The notes beneath the pieces were generated by a model. It saw nothing but the letters and a program-made list of their open reading frames with translations. It did no database searches and was not told where the DNA came from. Below, one piece after another: positions 9,210-19,136 of a stretch of DNA of 64,000 nt. This DNA comes from Rhizobium skierniewicense. GTDB taxonomy: Bacteria > Pseudomonadota > Alphaproteobacteria > Rhizobiales > Rhizobiaceae. The first letter of the stretch is position 1. Each line of letters begins with the position of its first letter. Made by a program: the position numbers and the translations under genes. Location: NCBI RefSeq assembly GCF_014196515.1, contig NZ_JACIDV010000001.1, forward strand, positions 62,001 to 126,000, read 5' to 3'.

Positions 9210-11246
9210 ATGTCACAAAAGCCAGAAAAACCTGGTCTTTTCGATCCAGCTATCATCGGTCCCGCCATAAGGCAGGCCTTCGTCAAGCTCGATCCCAGAC
9301 AACTCTACCGCACACCTGTCATCTTCGTGACCGAGGTGGTGGCCGCCATGGTGACCATCATCTTCGTCCGCGATCTCATGATGGGCCACGGCACGGCCGG
9401 TTTCTCCGGCCAGATCGCTGCATGGCTGTGGTTCACGGTGCTGTTCGCCACCTTTGCCGAAGCGGTTGCCGAGGGTCGCGGTCGCGCCCAGGCCGAAAGC
9501 CTCAAACGCAGCCGCTCCGATCTCACGGCCCGTCGCCTCGATGCCAATGGCGTGGCGCAGGACGTTCCCGCCACCATGCTTGCGGTGGGCGATGTTGTCG
9601 TGGTCGATGCCGGAGAACTCATCCCGGGCGATGGCGAAGTGATCGAGGGTGTCGCGTCCGTCAATGAAAGCGCCATCACCGGCGAATCTGCGCCCGTTAT
9701 CCGCGAATCCGGTGGGGACCGCTCGGCGGTAACAGGCGGCACGCAGGTTCTGTCCGACCAGCTCAAGATCCGCATCACCACCCCTCAGGGCGCCAGCTTC
9801 GTGGACCGGATGATTGCGCTCATCGAAGGGGCGGAGCGTCAGAAGACCCCCAACGAGATCGCTCTGTCGATCCTGCTCTCCGGCCTGACGCTGATCTTTC
9901 TCATTGTCGTTATCACGATCTGGGGTCTTGCAGGCTACTCCGGCACGGTGCTTACCGTCACGGTTCTGGCGGCTCTGCTTGTCACCCTCATCCCCACCAC
10001 CATCGGCGGTTTGCTGTCGGCCATCGGCATTGCCGGTATGGACAGGCTCGTGCGCTTCAATGTCATCGCCACGTCTGGACGTGCCGTTGAAGCGGCAGGC
10101 GATGTCGATACGCTGCTTCTCGACAAGACTGGCACGATCACCTTCGGCAACCGTATGGCGGCGGATTTCATCCCCGCACCCGGCGTCACGCAGCAGCAAT
10201 TGGCCGAAGCCGCGCTTCTGGCCAGCCTGTCGGACGAAACGCCCGAAGGCCGGTCCATCGCGGCCCTTGCGACCGGCGAATTCGGCCTTCAGGCCCCGAA
10301 GGCTGTGGTCGACAACACCATTGCGTTCAGCGCGCAGACCCGCCTGTCCGGCGTCGACATGGGCGCACATCAATTGCGCAAGGGCGCCATCGATGCCGTG
10401 CTGAAATTCACCGGCCTGACTGACAAGGACGCACCGCGCGAATTTCTGCAGGCGGTGGAAAGTGTGGCACGATCAGGCGGCACGCCGCTGGGTGTGGCTG
10501 ATGGCAAGCGCCTGCTCGGCGTCATCCACCTCAAGGATGTGGTCAAGCCCGGCATCAAGGAACGGTTTGCCGCTCTGCGCGCCATGGGCATCCGTACCGT
10601 CATGGTCACGGGCGACAATCCGGTCACCGCCGCCGCCATCGCATCCGAAGCCGGTGTCGATGACTTCCTGGCCGAAGCAACGCCGGAGGACAAGCTCGCC
10701 TATATCAGGCGTGAACAGCAGGGCGGTCGCCTGATTGCCATGTGTGGCGATGGCACCAATGATGCGCCAGCGCTGGCGCAGGCCGATGTCGGCGTTGCCA
10801 TGCAGAGCGGCACCCAGGCAGCGCGCGAGGCCGCCAACATGGTCGATCTCGACTCCAGCCCGACCAAGCTCATAGAGATCGTCGAAATCGGCAAGCAGCT
10901 TCTGATGACACGCGGTTCGCTGACGACGTTTTCCATTGCCAACGATGTCGCCAAATATTTCGCGATCATTCCGGCCTTGTTCGTGACGACCTATCCGGCA
11001 CTTGCGGCCTTCAACATCATGGGCCTGTCCTCGCCGCAATCGGCCATTCTCTCTGCCGTCATCTTCAACGCTCTCATCATCATCGCGCTCATTCCCCTGG
11101 CGCTGAAGGGCATCGCCTACCGGCCATCCAGCGCTGCCGCGCTTTTGCGCCGTAACCTTCTGATCTACGGTCTGGGCGGGCTGCTCCTGCCATTTGCCGG
11201 AATCAAGATAATCGATCTCGCCGTTTCGGCCCTGCATCTGGTGTAA
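9210..11246 (+). CDS. kdpB: Potassium-transporting P-type ATPase, ATP-binding subunit
   Basis: 678 residues when started at ATG 9210, which follows AAAGGA; the frame stays open further upstream inside kdpA but KdpB family length and the ribosome site support 9210. The phosphorylated Asp is D305 in [14 protein letters not shown]. The actuator TGES motif is in [10 protein letters not shown], and the hinge [10 protein letters not shown] and [17 protein letters not shown] motifs are intact. Hydrolyses ATP to drive potassium uptake through KdpA at the inner membrane. Confidence 0.96.
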   Translation: MSQKPEKPGLFDPAIIGPAIRQAFVKLDPRQLYRTPVIFVTEVVAAMVTIIFVRDLMMGHGTAGFSGQIAAWLWFTVLFATFAEAVAEGRGRAQAESLKRSRSDLTARRLDANGVAQDVPATMLAVGDVVVVDAGELIPGDGEVIEGVASVNESAITGESAPVIRESGGDRSAVTGGTQVLSDQLKIRITTPQGASFVDRMIALIEGAERQKTPNEIALSILLSGLTLIFLIVVITIWGLAGYSGTVLTVTVLAALLVTLIPTTIGGLLSAIGIAGMDRLVRFNVIATSGRAVEAAGDVDTLLLDKTGTITFGNRMAADFIPAPGVTQQQLAEAALLASLSDETPEGRSIAALATGEFGLQAPKAVVDNTIAFSAQTRLSGVDMGAHQLRKGAIDAVLKFTGLTDKDAPREFLQAVESVARSGGTPLGVADGKRLLGVIHLKDVVKPGIKERFAALRAMGIRTVMVTGDNPVTAAAIASEAGVDDFLAEATPEDKLAYIRREQQGGRLIAMCGDGTNDAPALAQADVGVAMQSGTQAAREAANMVDLDSSPTKLIEIVEIGKQLLMTRGSLTTFSIANDVAKYFAIIPALFVTTYPALAAFNIMGLSSPQSAILSAVIFNALIIIALIPLALKGIAYRPSSAAALLRRNLLIYGLGGLLLPFAGIKIIDLAVSALHLV

Positions 11247-11248
11247 TC

Positions 11249-11818
11249 ATGTTCAAACTTCTCAGACCCGCCTTTGCCGTTCTCATTCTGCTGACGCTCG
11301 TTACCGGCGTTGCCTATCCGCTTGCGGTCACCGGTATCGCTCAGGTGGTCATGCCGCAGCAGGCCAATGGCAGTGTCATCCGTCGTGGCGAAGCCGTCGT
11401 CGGCTCTGCTCTCATCGGCCAGAATTTCGCCTCCGAGCGTTATTTCTGGCCGCGTCCTTCGGCAACCTCGCCGGATCCCTATAATGCCGCGGCCTCGTCC
11501 GGCTCCAATCTCGGTACGACATCGGCCAAGCTGAAGGACCGTGTCGCTGCGGATATCGAGCGGCTCAAAACGGTGGGCCTAACGGGTGCTGTTCCAGCCG
11601 ATGCCGTCACCACGTCCGGCTCCGGTCTCGATCCCCATATCTCGCCGGATTTTGCCCAGGCGCAGGTCAATCGCGTCGCAACCGCCCGGCAGTTGTCCGT
11701 GCCGCAGGTACAGGATCTGCTGCTCAAGCACACGCAGAATGCCGTCCTTGGAATTGTCGGTGAACCGCGCGTGAATGTGCTAGAGCTGAACCTTGCGCTG
11801 GATGCGCTCAAGAGCTGA
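11249..11818 (+). CDS. kdpC: Potassium-transporting ATPase subunit KdpC
   Basis: 189 residues with a single N-terminal membrane anchor (LRPAFAVLILLTLVTGVAYPLAV) and a periplasmic domain. Family landmarks are the GSALIGQNF, YFWPRPSAT and DPYNAAASSGSNLG stretches, the HISPDFAQAQVNRVA stretch and the C-terminal RVNVLELNLALDAL. KdpC assists assembly and potassium handover in the KdpFABC complex. It starts 2 nt after kdpB stops and ends 5 nt before kdpD. Confidence 0.95.
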   Translation: MFKLLRPAFAVLILLTLVTGVAYPLAVTGIAQVVMPQQANGSVIRRGEAVVGSALIGQNFASERYFWPRPSATSPDPYNAAASSGSNLGTTSAKLKDRVAADIERLKTVGLTGAVPADAVTTSGSGLDPHISPDFAQAQVNRVATARQLSVPQVQDLLLKHTQNAVLGIVGEPRVNVLELNLALDALKS

Positions 11819-11823
11819 TACGA

Positions 11824-14517
11824 ATGCCGACAAACGACCCTTACGAGACGAACCGTCCCGATCCTGACGCGTTGCTTGCCCTGGCGGAGAAAGACCGCCG
11901 GGGCAAGCTGACGATTTTTCTAGGCGCCGCGCCCGGTGTCGGCAAAACCTATGCGATGCTGAACCGCGCCCAGAGATTGCGCACCGATCGCACCGAAATC
12001 GTCGTCGGGCTTGCCGAAACCCATGGCCGTACTGAAACCTCCGCGCTTCTGGAAGGGCTGGAGATTTTGCCACGTCTATCGGTCTCCTACCACGGCAAGG
12101 AATTGCAGGAGTTCGATCTCGACGGCGCGCTGGCACGAAAGCCTGCGATCATCATCGTCGATGAACTGGCGCATTCCAACCCGGAAGGCTTCCGGCATCC
12201 GAAACGCTATCAGGATATCGACGAACTCATCGAGGCCGGGATCGATGTGTGGACGGCGCTCAACATCCAGCATCTGGAAAGCCTCTCCGATCTCGTTTCC
12301 CAGATCACCGGCGTCAATGTACGGGAGAGAATTCCCGACACGGTGCTGAAAAAGGCCGATGACGTCTTGCTGGTCGATCTGCCGCCTGCAGAGCTGATCA
12401 CCCGCTTGCAGGATGGCAAGGTTTACCTGCCCGCCAGCGCGCGCCGCGCCGCCGACAGGTTCTTCCGTCTGGGAAATCTCACCGCACTTCGAGAGCTGGC
12501 ACTTCGAAGGACCGCTGACCGCGTGGACGATCAGATGATCGACTATCTGCGCCAGAACGCCATCGAGGGTCCGTGGGCAACCGCCGAGCGTCTCCTGGTC
12601 TGTATTGGCTCTGACACCTTGTCGGAGAAAGTGGTTCGCGTTGCCAGTCGTCTGGCGTCTGGCCTCAATGCGCCCTGGCTGGTCGTCAACATTTCCCATT
12701 CCGATCGCGAAACCCTTGATGACGAGGACCTGCGGCGCATCGATGATACGTTTCGCCTTGCCGAAAAGCTGGGTGCCGAAACCCGGCGCGTTACCGGCAG
12801 CGATTTCGTCACCGAGATCATGAAGCTGGCCAAACGAGAGCATGCCACGCAAATTGTCATCGGATCGCATTGTCGAAAATGGCTGCGCAATCCGTTGCGC
12901 ACCAGCCTTGCCGACGCGTTGACGCAGGAAACGAGCGGCATCGGCCTGCACCTTGTCACTGCCGATGAAAAGACGCCGCATCGCACACGCGCCAAGCCGG
13001 TTCTGCCGCGTCTTCCCACGCTGGCCAAACCCTTCGGTATCGCTTTCATGTGCGTCCTGCCAGCCGCCTTGATCGGGGCGCTGATCGACCGCATCGTCTA
13101 TCTCCCGAATATTTCCCTTCTGTTTCTCATCTCCGTGCTGACATCCGCGGTTTATGCCGGTTTTGCGGCTGCCCTCATGGCGGCGATGCTGTCGGCGCTC
13201 GCCTATAATTTCTTCTTCATCCCGCCGCTCTACACCTTCACCATCGCTTCGCCGCATGAGGTGTTTGCGCTCTTCACCTTCGTGGTGGCGGCGATCCTTG
13301 CGGGCAGTCTCGGTTCGCGCATTCGCGAGCAGGCCAAGACGGCGCGGGCGCGTGCCACGGCCATGCAGGCGCTTTACGACTTCGCCCGCAAGCTGTCCGG
13401 CACCGTCGATGTCGACGAGGTGTTGTGGGCCTCGGTCACGCAGCTGCATGCGGGCATCAATCGCAACATCGTCTTTCTTCGTCCAAACGGCGATGTGCTG
13501 GAAACGGCCGCCGCCTGGCCGCCTGACACCGAGTTGGGCATTTCCGAAGTCGCCGCCGCACGTTGGGCGAACACGAGAAAAGAACCGGCAGGCGCCGGTA
13601 CTGGCACTCTGCCCAATTGCCGGTTCCAGTTCAGGCCGCTCACCACCCCTCACGGTGTGGTCGGCGTTTGCGGCTATGAAGTCGGCGACGAGGCGCTGGA
13701 TTCCAACGCCGAGCGCATGTTTTCCGCCATCATCGACCAGACGGCGACGGCCATCGACCGCGCCCGCCTGTCGTCGGAGAGCGCCAAGCAGTCCGTGCGT
13801 CTGGAAAGCGAGAAATATCGCGAAGCGCTCCTTTCCTCCATTTCCCATGATCTGCGCACGCCCCTCGCCACCATCACCGGTGCCGTCACCAGCCTGCGCG
13901 AACTGGGCGAACGGATGACGCCGGAAAGCCGTGACGACCTCCTGCAATCCATCGAGGAGGAGGGTGCGCGGCTTAGCCGTTTCGTCGCCAACCTGCTGGA
14001 TATGACGCGGATCTCGACAGGCACCCTGCAAGCCAAACGCGAATGGGTTGACGTCAGCGATGTCGTGCGGTCCGCCACGGAGCGCGCCCGCAAATACTTT
14101 CCAGCGCAGACATTCGAGACCGGCATTGCGACGGATTTACCGCTTCTTCGGGGAGATAGCGTGCTTCTGGAACAGGTCCTGTTCAACCTTCTGGACAATG
14201 CCGCCAAATATGGCGGCGGCGAGCCGGTCAATATTTACGCCCGTCGCGACGGAAAAGAACTGGTCCTGTCGGTCACCGATATGGGCAAAGGCATTCCTAC
14301 CGTCGATCTCGACCGCATCTTCGAGAAATTCTACCGCCGCTCCAAGACCGATGGCCGCTCGCCCGGCACCGGGCTGGGCCTCTCCATCGCGCGTGGTTTC
14401 GTAGAAGCCCTTGGTGGACGCATCCATGCCGAAAGCCCGGCGGTGAGGAAGAGAGGCACTCGTATTGTCATGCGTTTCCCAGTAGAGGAGAAAGACCAGA
14501 ACTCGGGATCACCATGA
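11824..14517 (+). CDS. kdpD: Sensor histidine kinase KdpD
   Basis: 897 residues, normal for KdpD. The N-terminal KdpD domain has a Walker A motif around K41 (GAAPGVGKT) and the HPKRYQD region, followed by a universal-stress-protein-like domain. Four closely spaced hydrophobic segments (about residues 400-500) form the DUF4118 membrane unit. A GAF-like region comes next, then HisKA with the phospho-acceptor H675 in SISHDLRTPL, and HATPase_c with NLLDNAAKYGGG and GTGLGLSIARGF. It senses potassium limitation and phosphorylates KdpE. The end overlaps kdpE by 4 nt, so the pair is translationally coupled and sits in the same operon as the pump. Confidence 0.96.
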   Translation: MPTNDPYETNRPDPDALLALAEKDRRGKLTIFLGAAPGVGKTYAMLNRAQRLRTDRTEIVVGLAETHGRTETSALLEGLEILPRLSVSYHGKELQEFDLDGALARKPAIIIVDELAHSNPEGFRHPKRYQDIDELIEAGIDVWTALNIQHLESLSDLVSQITGVNVRERIPDTVLKKADDVLLVDLPPAELITRLQDGKVYLPASARRAADRFFRLGNLTALRELALRRTADRVDDQMIDYLRQNAIEGPWATAERLLVCIGSDTLSEKVVRVASRLASGLNAPWLVVNISHSDRETLDDEDLRRIDDTFRLAEKLGAETRRVTGSDFVTEIMKLAKREHATQIVIGSHCRKWLRNPLRTSLADALTQETSGIGLHLVTADEKTPHRTRAKPVLPRLPTLAKPFGIAFMCVLPAALIGALIDRIVYLPNISLLFLISVLTSAVYAGFAAALMAAMLSALAYNFFFIPPLYTFTIASPHEVFALFTFVVAAILAGSLGSRIREQAKTARARATAMQALYDFARKLSGTVDVDEVLWASVTQLHAGINRNIVFLRPNGDVLETAAAWPPDTELGISEVAAARWANTRKEPAGAGTGTLPNCRFQFRPLTTPHGVVGVCGYEVGDEALDSNAERMFSAIIDQTATAIDRARLSSESAKQSVRLESEKYREALLSSISHDLRTPLATITGAVTSLRELGERMTPESRDDLLQSIEEEGARLSRFVANLLDMTRISTGTLQAKREWVDVSDVVRSATERARKYFPAQTFETGIATDLPLLRGDSVLLEQVLFNLLDNAAKYGGGEPVNIYARRDGKELVLSVTDMGKGIPTVDLDRIFEKFYRRSKTDGRSPGTGLGLSIARGFVEALGGRIHAESPAVRKRGTRIVMRFPVEEKDQNSGSP

Positions 14518-15200
14518 CACTCGCGCGCATTCTCGTCGTTGATGACGAACCTCAGATCCGGCGTTTTCTGCGCCCAGCGCTCGTCGCTGCGGGCTATGAT
14601 GTCATCGAGGCCGAAAATGGTGCGGATGCGCTGAAAGCGGTGGCAACCGCTGCACCCGATGCCGTCATTCTCGATCTCGGCCTGCCGGATATGGATGGCA
14701 AGGAGGTGATATCAAGCCTTCGCGGCTGGTCCACCATTCCCATCATCATCCTGTCGGCGCGCGACCGCGAGGTGGAAAAGATCGCAGCGCTCGATCTGGG
14801 TGCCGACGACTATATCGAAAAACCCTTCGGCATTGGCGAACTCACCGCCCGCATCAGAACCGCCATGCGCCACCGGGCAAATGCCGGCAAAGCCCCCTCG
14901 CTCGTCACGGCCGATGGCCTTGTCATTGACGTGATCAAGCGCATCGTGTCCCGAGACGGTCAGTCCATTCGCCTCACGCCGAAGGAATACGACCTTTTGA
15001 CGCTGCTGGCCCACCATGCGGGCCGCGTCGTCACCCATCGCACCCTTTTGACCTCGGTTTGGGGCCCGGCCCATGAAGAAGACCTGCATTATCTGCGCGT
15101 CTTCATCGGCCAGCTTCGCCAGAAGATCGAGCGCGATCCGGCCCAGCCGAAGATCGTCCAGACGGAACCTGGTGTCGGCTATCGGCTGATCAGTGATTAG
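14514..15200 (+). CDS. kdpE: Response regulator KdpE
   Basis: 228 residues: a receiver domain with the acidic pocket (VVDDEP) and phospho-acceptor D54 in ILDLGLPDMDGKEV, LSARD and ADDYIEKPF, then an OmpR-type winged helix with RLTPKEYDLLTLL and HYLRVFIGQLRQKIE. It activates kdp transcription when phosphorylated by KdpD. The TAG stop at 15198-15200 overlaps the stop of the convergent DUF2264 gene by 3 nt. Confidence 0.96.
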   Translation: MTLARILVVDDEPQIRRFLRPALVAAGYDVIEAENGADALKAVATAAPDAVILDLGLPDMDGKEVISSLRGWSTIPIIILSARDREVEKIAALDLGADDYIEKPFGIGELTARIRTAMRHRANAGKAPSLVTADGLVIDVIKRIVSRDGQSIRLTPKEYDLLTLLAHHAGRVVTHRTLLTSVWGPAHEEDLHYLRVFIGQLRQKIERDPAQPKIVQTEPGVGYRLISD

Positions 15201-17044
15201 AGTGCGAACGCATCCACGCGCTTGCCCTCTGCGCTGAAGAGCCTTTCCAACGCGGCGAGATCAGGCGCAGGCGGAGCTTTGGCGAGAGCTTCCCTGGCTT
15301 GGTCGTTCAAAGGCAATGCCATGGCCGCCGTCACCAGAACCGTCTCACCAGCGGCGATCTTGCCACGCAACTGCGGCACGAGAGTTCGGGCATGGATGAG
15401 GTTGGTGTTGGCAATCGCCTGATGAGCCACACCGTCGCGAAGGGGGCCGGGCGACAGATCGAGGATTGCGCTTGTGTCCTGCTGGCCAAAGCAGACTGCC
15501 TTGCCGTTGCTAATCTCGCTCGTATCGCGGTTGAAGTCGGCGCGTTCAATGGCAAAACCGCCTTCGGATGTTTCCAGCGCATAGGGTGTCTTGATCCGGT
15601 GAACTCTCACATGCCACGGGTTTTGCGGAATGAGCCATGTCTCGACCACGACATCACGCCATGGGCGCCAGCGGGAATAGAGATGGTCGCCCGCGATGAG
15701 CGCCTCCTCCATCGTCTCGCGTGTGCGGAAATGCACGCCATCGTCGGATAGGCCCAGCATGCCGTCGAAACTGGCCGCCGCAAAATGCCGGTCGTCAGCC
15801 TCGATGTTGAAGGCATAGCGGGTCGAATAGACGAATTTCGAATATTTCTCCTGCGCGCCTCGCATTTTGTCATGCTGCTGACCGGACGAGAGGACAACGA
15901 CATTGCCTGGCGTGTGGAACGCCACCATGCCGGGTTTCGGCAAGGGGATTGGCTCGGCAAATGTCTCCGCCGCAGCCTCCTGCGCCGTCCAGAACGGATG
16001 GTCGGCCGGTAGTGCCAGGGGTAGAAAGAACTTGAGCGCCCAATAAGGCGAGCAGGGGGAGTTATAGCTCTCGCTCATCAACAGGTTGGGATAGCCGTAA
16101 CCGATGGATAGCACACCGTCACGGTCACAGATTGGCAGCTTCGACCACCATCTGATATGGCGCATGTAATAGCCTTTGACCTGGCTCCACGGCAGCGCTT
16201 CCAGATCGGCAAAGGCAAGCCCGCCCCAGAAGCCCCCTGCGGCAAAGCGGTAGGTCTGGCTGCGGCCAAAGGCGAGCGAAGCGCCATCCGGCCCGAACCA
16301 GTGACGGATATCGTTGGCAAAGCGTCTGGAGCGTTGAAGCAAACGGGCTTTCCTCTCCTCATCACCCTTGCCAAGCACCGTGTAGATCAGCCCATAGAAG
16401 TGCATGGCAAAGGGCACGTAATGATCAACCCGACGCACCGGCCCATCGCGATACCAGCCGTCGCCAATATCAAAAGCCTCAAGTTCATCGAGATAGGCCT
16501 GCGTCTTGGTGGTATCGAACGCGACACCCACACGCTCCAGACCCAGATCGATCAGAACCCGGAAGAACTTCCAGTTGTTGTCAACGAATTCGCGGTCACG
16601 CGCCGCCAGCAGATAGGCGGCAACGACGTCCTTGTCTGCCTCGCTCAATGGTTCCCATATGTGCTGTGGCACCATGGCCAGTGCAAAACCGATGGCTGCC
16701 AGCTCGACAAGCCGCTGGTTGCGGTCGGACACGTCGCCCCAATATTCGGCGTGATCCGGGTTGGTGCCATTGGCCAGACCGCGCCGGTACAGTTCCCAAT
16801 GTGGGAAGTCATATCCGCCAGCAGCCAGGGGAACGATGCCCCAGAGCGGCCGTGCGAAGCCCTCCAGTTCGGCTGCGGGATAGTCGAAGATCGCGCCTGT
16901 CGCGCTCAACCGCACTCGCGCTCCTCCTTGCGAAAAATATGGCAGAAGCGGGTTGAACAGGTCCATCACCCCTTTCGCAAGATCGTCCCGCGTGAGCAGT
17001 GGATTGTTGAAAAGCGGATTGTCCCTAGCGCTATCGTGATGCAC
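15197..17044 (-). CDS. DUF2264 family protein of the acidic-oligosaccharide locus
   Basis: 615 residues, no signal peptide, so cytoplasmic. The whole sequence fits DUF2264 (Pfam PF10022): NPLLTRDDLAKGVMDL near the start, LWGIVPLAAGG, the tryptophan/glycine-rich helical half (about residues 50-350) and a beta-rich C-terminal half with WRPWRDVVVETWL. Members have an (alpha/alpha)-type fold and accompany GH88/GH105 uronyl hydrolases; I recall part of the family being classed as beta-glucuronidases (GH154), which needs checking. The start is a GTG at 17044. It is the last gene of the leftward sugar operon, 65 nt after the binding protein gene, so it probably acts on the imported oligosaccharide. 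Confidence 0.8.
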   Translation of the reverse strand: MHHDSARDNPLFNNPLLTRDDLAKGVMDLFNPLLPYFSQGGARVRLSATGAIFDYPAAELEGFARPLWGIVPLAAGGYDFPHWELYRRGLANGTNPDHAEYWGDVSDRNQRLVELAAIGFALAMVPQHIWEPLSEADKDVVAAYLLAARDREFVDNNWKFFRVLIDLGLERVGVAFDTTKTQAYLDELEAFDIGDGWYRDGPVRRVDHYVPFAMHFYGLIYTVLGKGDEERKARLLQRSRRFANDIRHWFGPDGASLAFGRSQTYRFAAGGFWGGLAFADLEALPWSQVKGYYMRHIRWWSKLPICDRDGVLSIGYGYPNLLMSESYNSPCSPYWALKFFLPLALPADHPFWTAQEAAAETFAEPIPLPKPGMVAFHTPGNVVVLSSGQQHDKMRGAQEKYSKFVYSTRYAFNIEADDRHFAAASFDGMLGLSDDGVHFRTRETMEEALIAGDHLYSRWRPWRDVVVETWLIPQNPWHVRVHRIKTPYALETSEGGFAIERADFNRDTSEISNGKAVCFGQQDTSAILDLSPGPLRDGVAHQAIANTNLIHARTLVPQLRGKIAAGETVLVTAAMALPLNDQAREALAKAPPAPDLAALERLFSAEGKRVDAFAL

Positions 17045-17109
17045 GGCATGTCTTTCAAAAACAGGTCATAAAAGACGGCGGTCGCGAGAGGCCCGCGACC
17101 GCCCGATGC

Positions 17110-18390
17110 TTACTTGATGGCTTTGACGCCGTCGTCCATGTCCTTGATACCGTCATCGATGGAGAGGTTATCGGTCATCAGCGCATCGTGGACGCGGTTC
17201 AGCACGACTTCGATGCGGGCGGCATTCGGGTTGACCGCCATTTCCAGATAGGCCTTGCCGGCTTTCAGCGCATCCTTGCTGTTCTGGTCCTGCGGAAAGC
17301 CTGGAAGCGCTGCGATGGTCTGGGCGACCGTGTCCGATCTCAGCGCCGGGAATGTGCCGGTCGATGCAACGATTTCAGCGCCCTCCGGGCCGGTCACAAA
17401 CTTGATGAAATCAAGCGCCGCTTCCTTGTGTGCCGAATTGGAATTGACCGACAGACCAGAAATTTGCGCGGCCGTCGTGCCTGCTTCCACGCCATCGGGA
17501 TGCGGGAACTTGACGATACCCCAATTGGCGCTCTTGGATTCGCCTGATTTCACCTTGGCGATCTGCGTTCCCATGAACCACGTTCCCATCGGCAACATGC
17601 CGATGGTGCCGTTGAAGAAGAGCGCGGAATAATGGGTGTTGGAGGTTTTGAGCGATGCATAGGACGGGATGGCGCCGCTCTTTTGCAGGGCAAGTGCCCG
17701 TTCGTACCAAGGCTTCAGAAACGCGTAGTTGCCATCGACCAGCGTCTGCTTGCCATCCTGAATGCCGGGCAGTTGTACGGTCGAGCGCCATGTGTGCAAC
17801 AGCGCACCATAGACACGGTTTTGGCCCATGCCGCCTTTGAGCTTCGTGGCGATCTCGTCAAACTGCGCCCAAGTCATGTCATTGGTGGGATAGGGGACGC
17901 CTGCCTTGTCGAAGATGTCCTTGTTGTAATAGACGATCCAGAAATCGGAACGGAACGGCAGGGCGTAGATTTTGCCATCCACCGTCAGTTCCTCGATCAG
18001 CCCGCCATAGCCTGCCGGATCGATCTTCTGGTCCTTCATGTAGCCGCTGAGATCGTCAATGTTTCCGGCCCGCACGAGGTTGGCGTAACCCGGCACGTCC
18101 TTGATGGTGACGATATCGATGTCCTTCGAGCCGCCGGTCAACTGCGTCGAAATCATCTGCGTATAGTCCTGCGAACCCAGATCGACGGGCTCGAAACTCA
18201 CATTCGGATGCTTGGCTTTATAAGCGTCCATCAGCGGCTTGAAGTAGGCACCCTTGTCGAGATCCCACAAAGCCCATTTCAGGGTCACCGGCGCATCACT
18301 CTGCGCAAAGGCGGCCCCTCCCATGCTCATGGCAAAGCCTATTCCTACGGTGGCCAAAGCGAATGCACGTCGTGTCGTGTTGAATTCCAT
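17110..18390 (-). CDS. Sugar ABC transporter substrate-binding protein (family 1)
   Basis: 426 residues. The N-terminus has a twin-arginine-like element (NTTRRAFALATVG) and a hydrophobic core ending AAFA-QSD, so export by Tat or Sec is likely. The body is a family 1 extracellular solute-binding protein: LKWALWDLDKGAYFKPLMDAYKAKHP, GKIYALPFRSDFWIVYYNKD and AALDFIKFVTGPEGAEIVA are typical. A strong Shine-Dalgarno (GGGAGGAAA) precedes the ATG at 18390. It supplies the MalFG-type permeases encoded further upstream; the GH88 enzyme in the same operon suggests the ligand is an unsaturated uronate oligosaccharide. Confidence 0.9.
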   Translation of the reverse strand: MEFNTTRRAFALATVGIGFAMSMGGAAFAQSDAPVTLKWALWDLDKGAYFKPLMDAYKAKHPNVSFEPVDLGSQDYTQMISTQLTGGSKDIDIVTIKDVPGYANLVRAGNIDDLSGYMKDQKIDPAGYGGLIEELTVDGKIYALPFRSDFWIVYYNKDIFDKAGVPYPTNDMTWAQFDEIATKLKGGMGQNRVYGALLHTWRSTVQLPGIQDGKQTLVDGNYAFLKPWYERALALQKSGAIPSYASLKTSNTHYSALFFNGTIGMLPMGTWFMGTQIAKVKSGESKSANWGIVKFPHPDGVEAGTTAAQISGLSVNSNSAHKEAALDFIKFVTGPEGAEIVASTGTFPALRSDTVAQTIAALPGFPQDQNSKDALKAGKAYLEMAVNPNAARIEVVLNRVHDALMTDNLSIDDGIKDMDDGVKAIK

Positions 18391-18420
18391 CGTCGGTTTC
18401 CTCCCGGACTGTGTTTGGTT

Positions 18421-19122
18421 TTATGGATGTTTCGGGTTGCTTGGCTCTTGCACCTCAAGGGTCTCGATGTGCCGTGCGGCAAAGCACATGGTGAAGATGC
18501 CCAGCGAAAAGTTGATGGTGGCAGGCATGAACACCGACACCGGATAAAACAGGATATGGGCGAGCCAGAGAGCGGCTGCGAAACCCAATGCAGCCGACAT
18601 GGGCAGCGGCTTCACCAGTGCCAAAAGCGCCGCCTGTCGAAACAGGCTGGAAAACGACAGGTCGCGCGTCACGGCCAGCACGATGGCATAGGCGGATACG
18701 AGGCCGGTAAACAGCGTGATGACGATGCTGATCGCCAAAGGCAGGCTGTAGATCAGCGCATCCGGCACCGCTTTTGCATAGGCAATGACGGCATAGATGC
18801 TGGCGGCGATCATTGCGGCGCAAACCGCAATCAGCACCGTGCCGCGTACCGCATAGTGCCGGAGAGCCTCCAGAAAGTCGCGTAGCAGATAGGTATTTTC
18901 ATCCGCAACGATTGCGCGGGACACCCGCGCCATGGCCAGCGTGGCCGCAGGGATCGTGAGCAATGGCAGGCTGGCAATCAGGAACAGCAGATTGAGCTTC
19001 ACCAGCTCCCACCATTCCCGTTTCAAAATATCGAAGAACAGGGCAAGGCCGGTGGCGCGCGGGGCATCCTTGTCGATCCCGGCTCCCTCCCTTGTCCATA
19101 GTCCTTCAAGCCACTGCATCAT
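18421..19122 (-). CDS. YesL/DUF624 family membrane protein
   Basis: 233 residues with five or six hydrophobic segments. FFDILKREWWELVKLNLLFL and LLTIPAATLAMARVSRAIVADEN match DUF624 (YesL of the Bacillus rhamnogalacturonan locus). Such proteins commonly sit with oligosaccharide ABC importers and uronyl hydrolases; their role is not established. It lies between the binding protein and the ATPase gene on the same strand with short gaps. Confidence 0.8.
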   Translation of the reverse strand: MMQWLEGLWTREGAGIDKDAPRATGLALFFDILKREWWELVKLNLLFLIASLPLLTIPAATLAMARVSRAIVADENTYLLRDFLEALRHYAVRGTVLIAVCAAMIAASIYAVIAYAKAVPDALIYSLPLAISIVITLFTGLVSAYAIVLAVTRDLSFSSLFRQAALLALVKPLPMSAALGFAAALWLAHILFYPVSVFMPATINFSLGIFTMCFAARHIETLEVQEPSNPKHP

Positions 19123-19136
19123 GCGCCTCCCAGCGT

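Noticed and set aside
12076..14031. 651-codon minus-strand frame opposite kdpD
   Set aside because: Shadow of kdpD; the sense frame has all kinase motifs.
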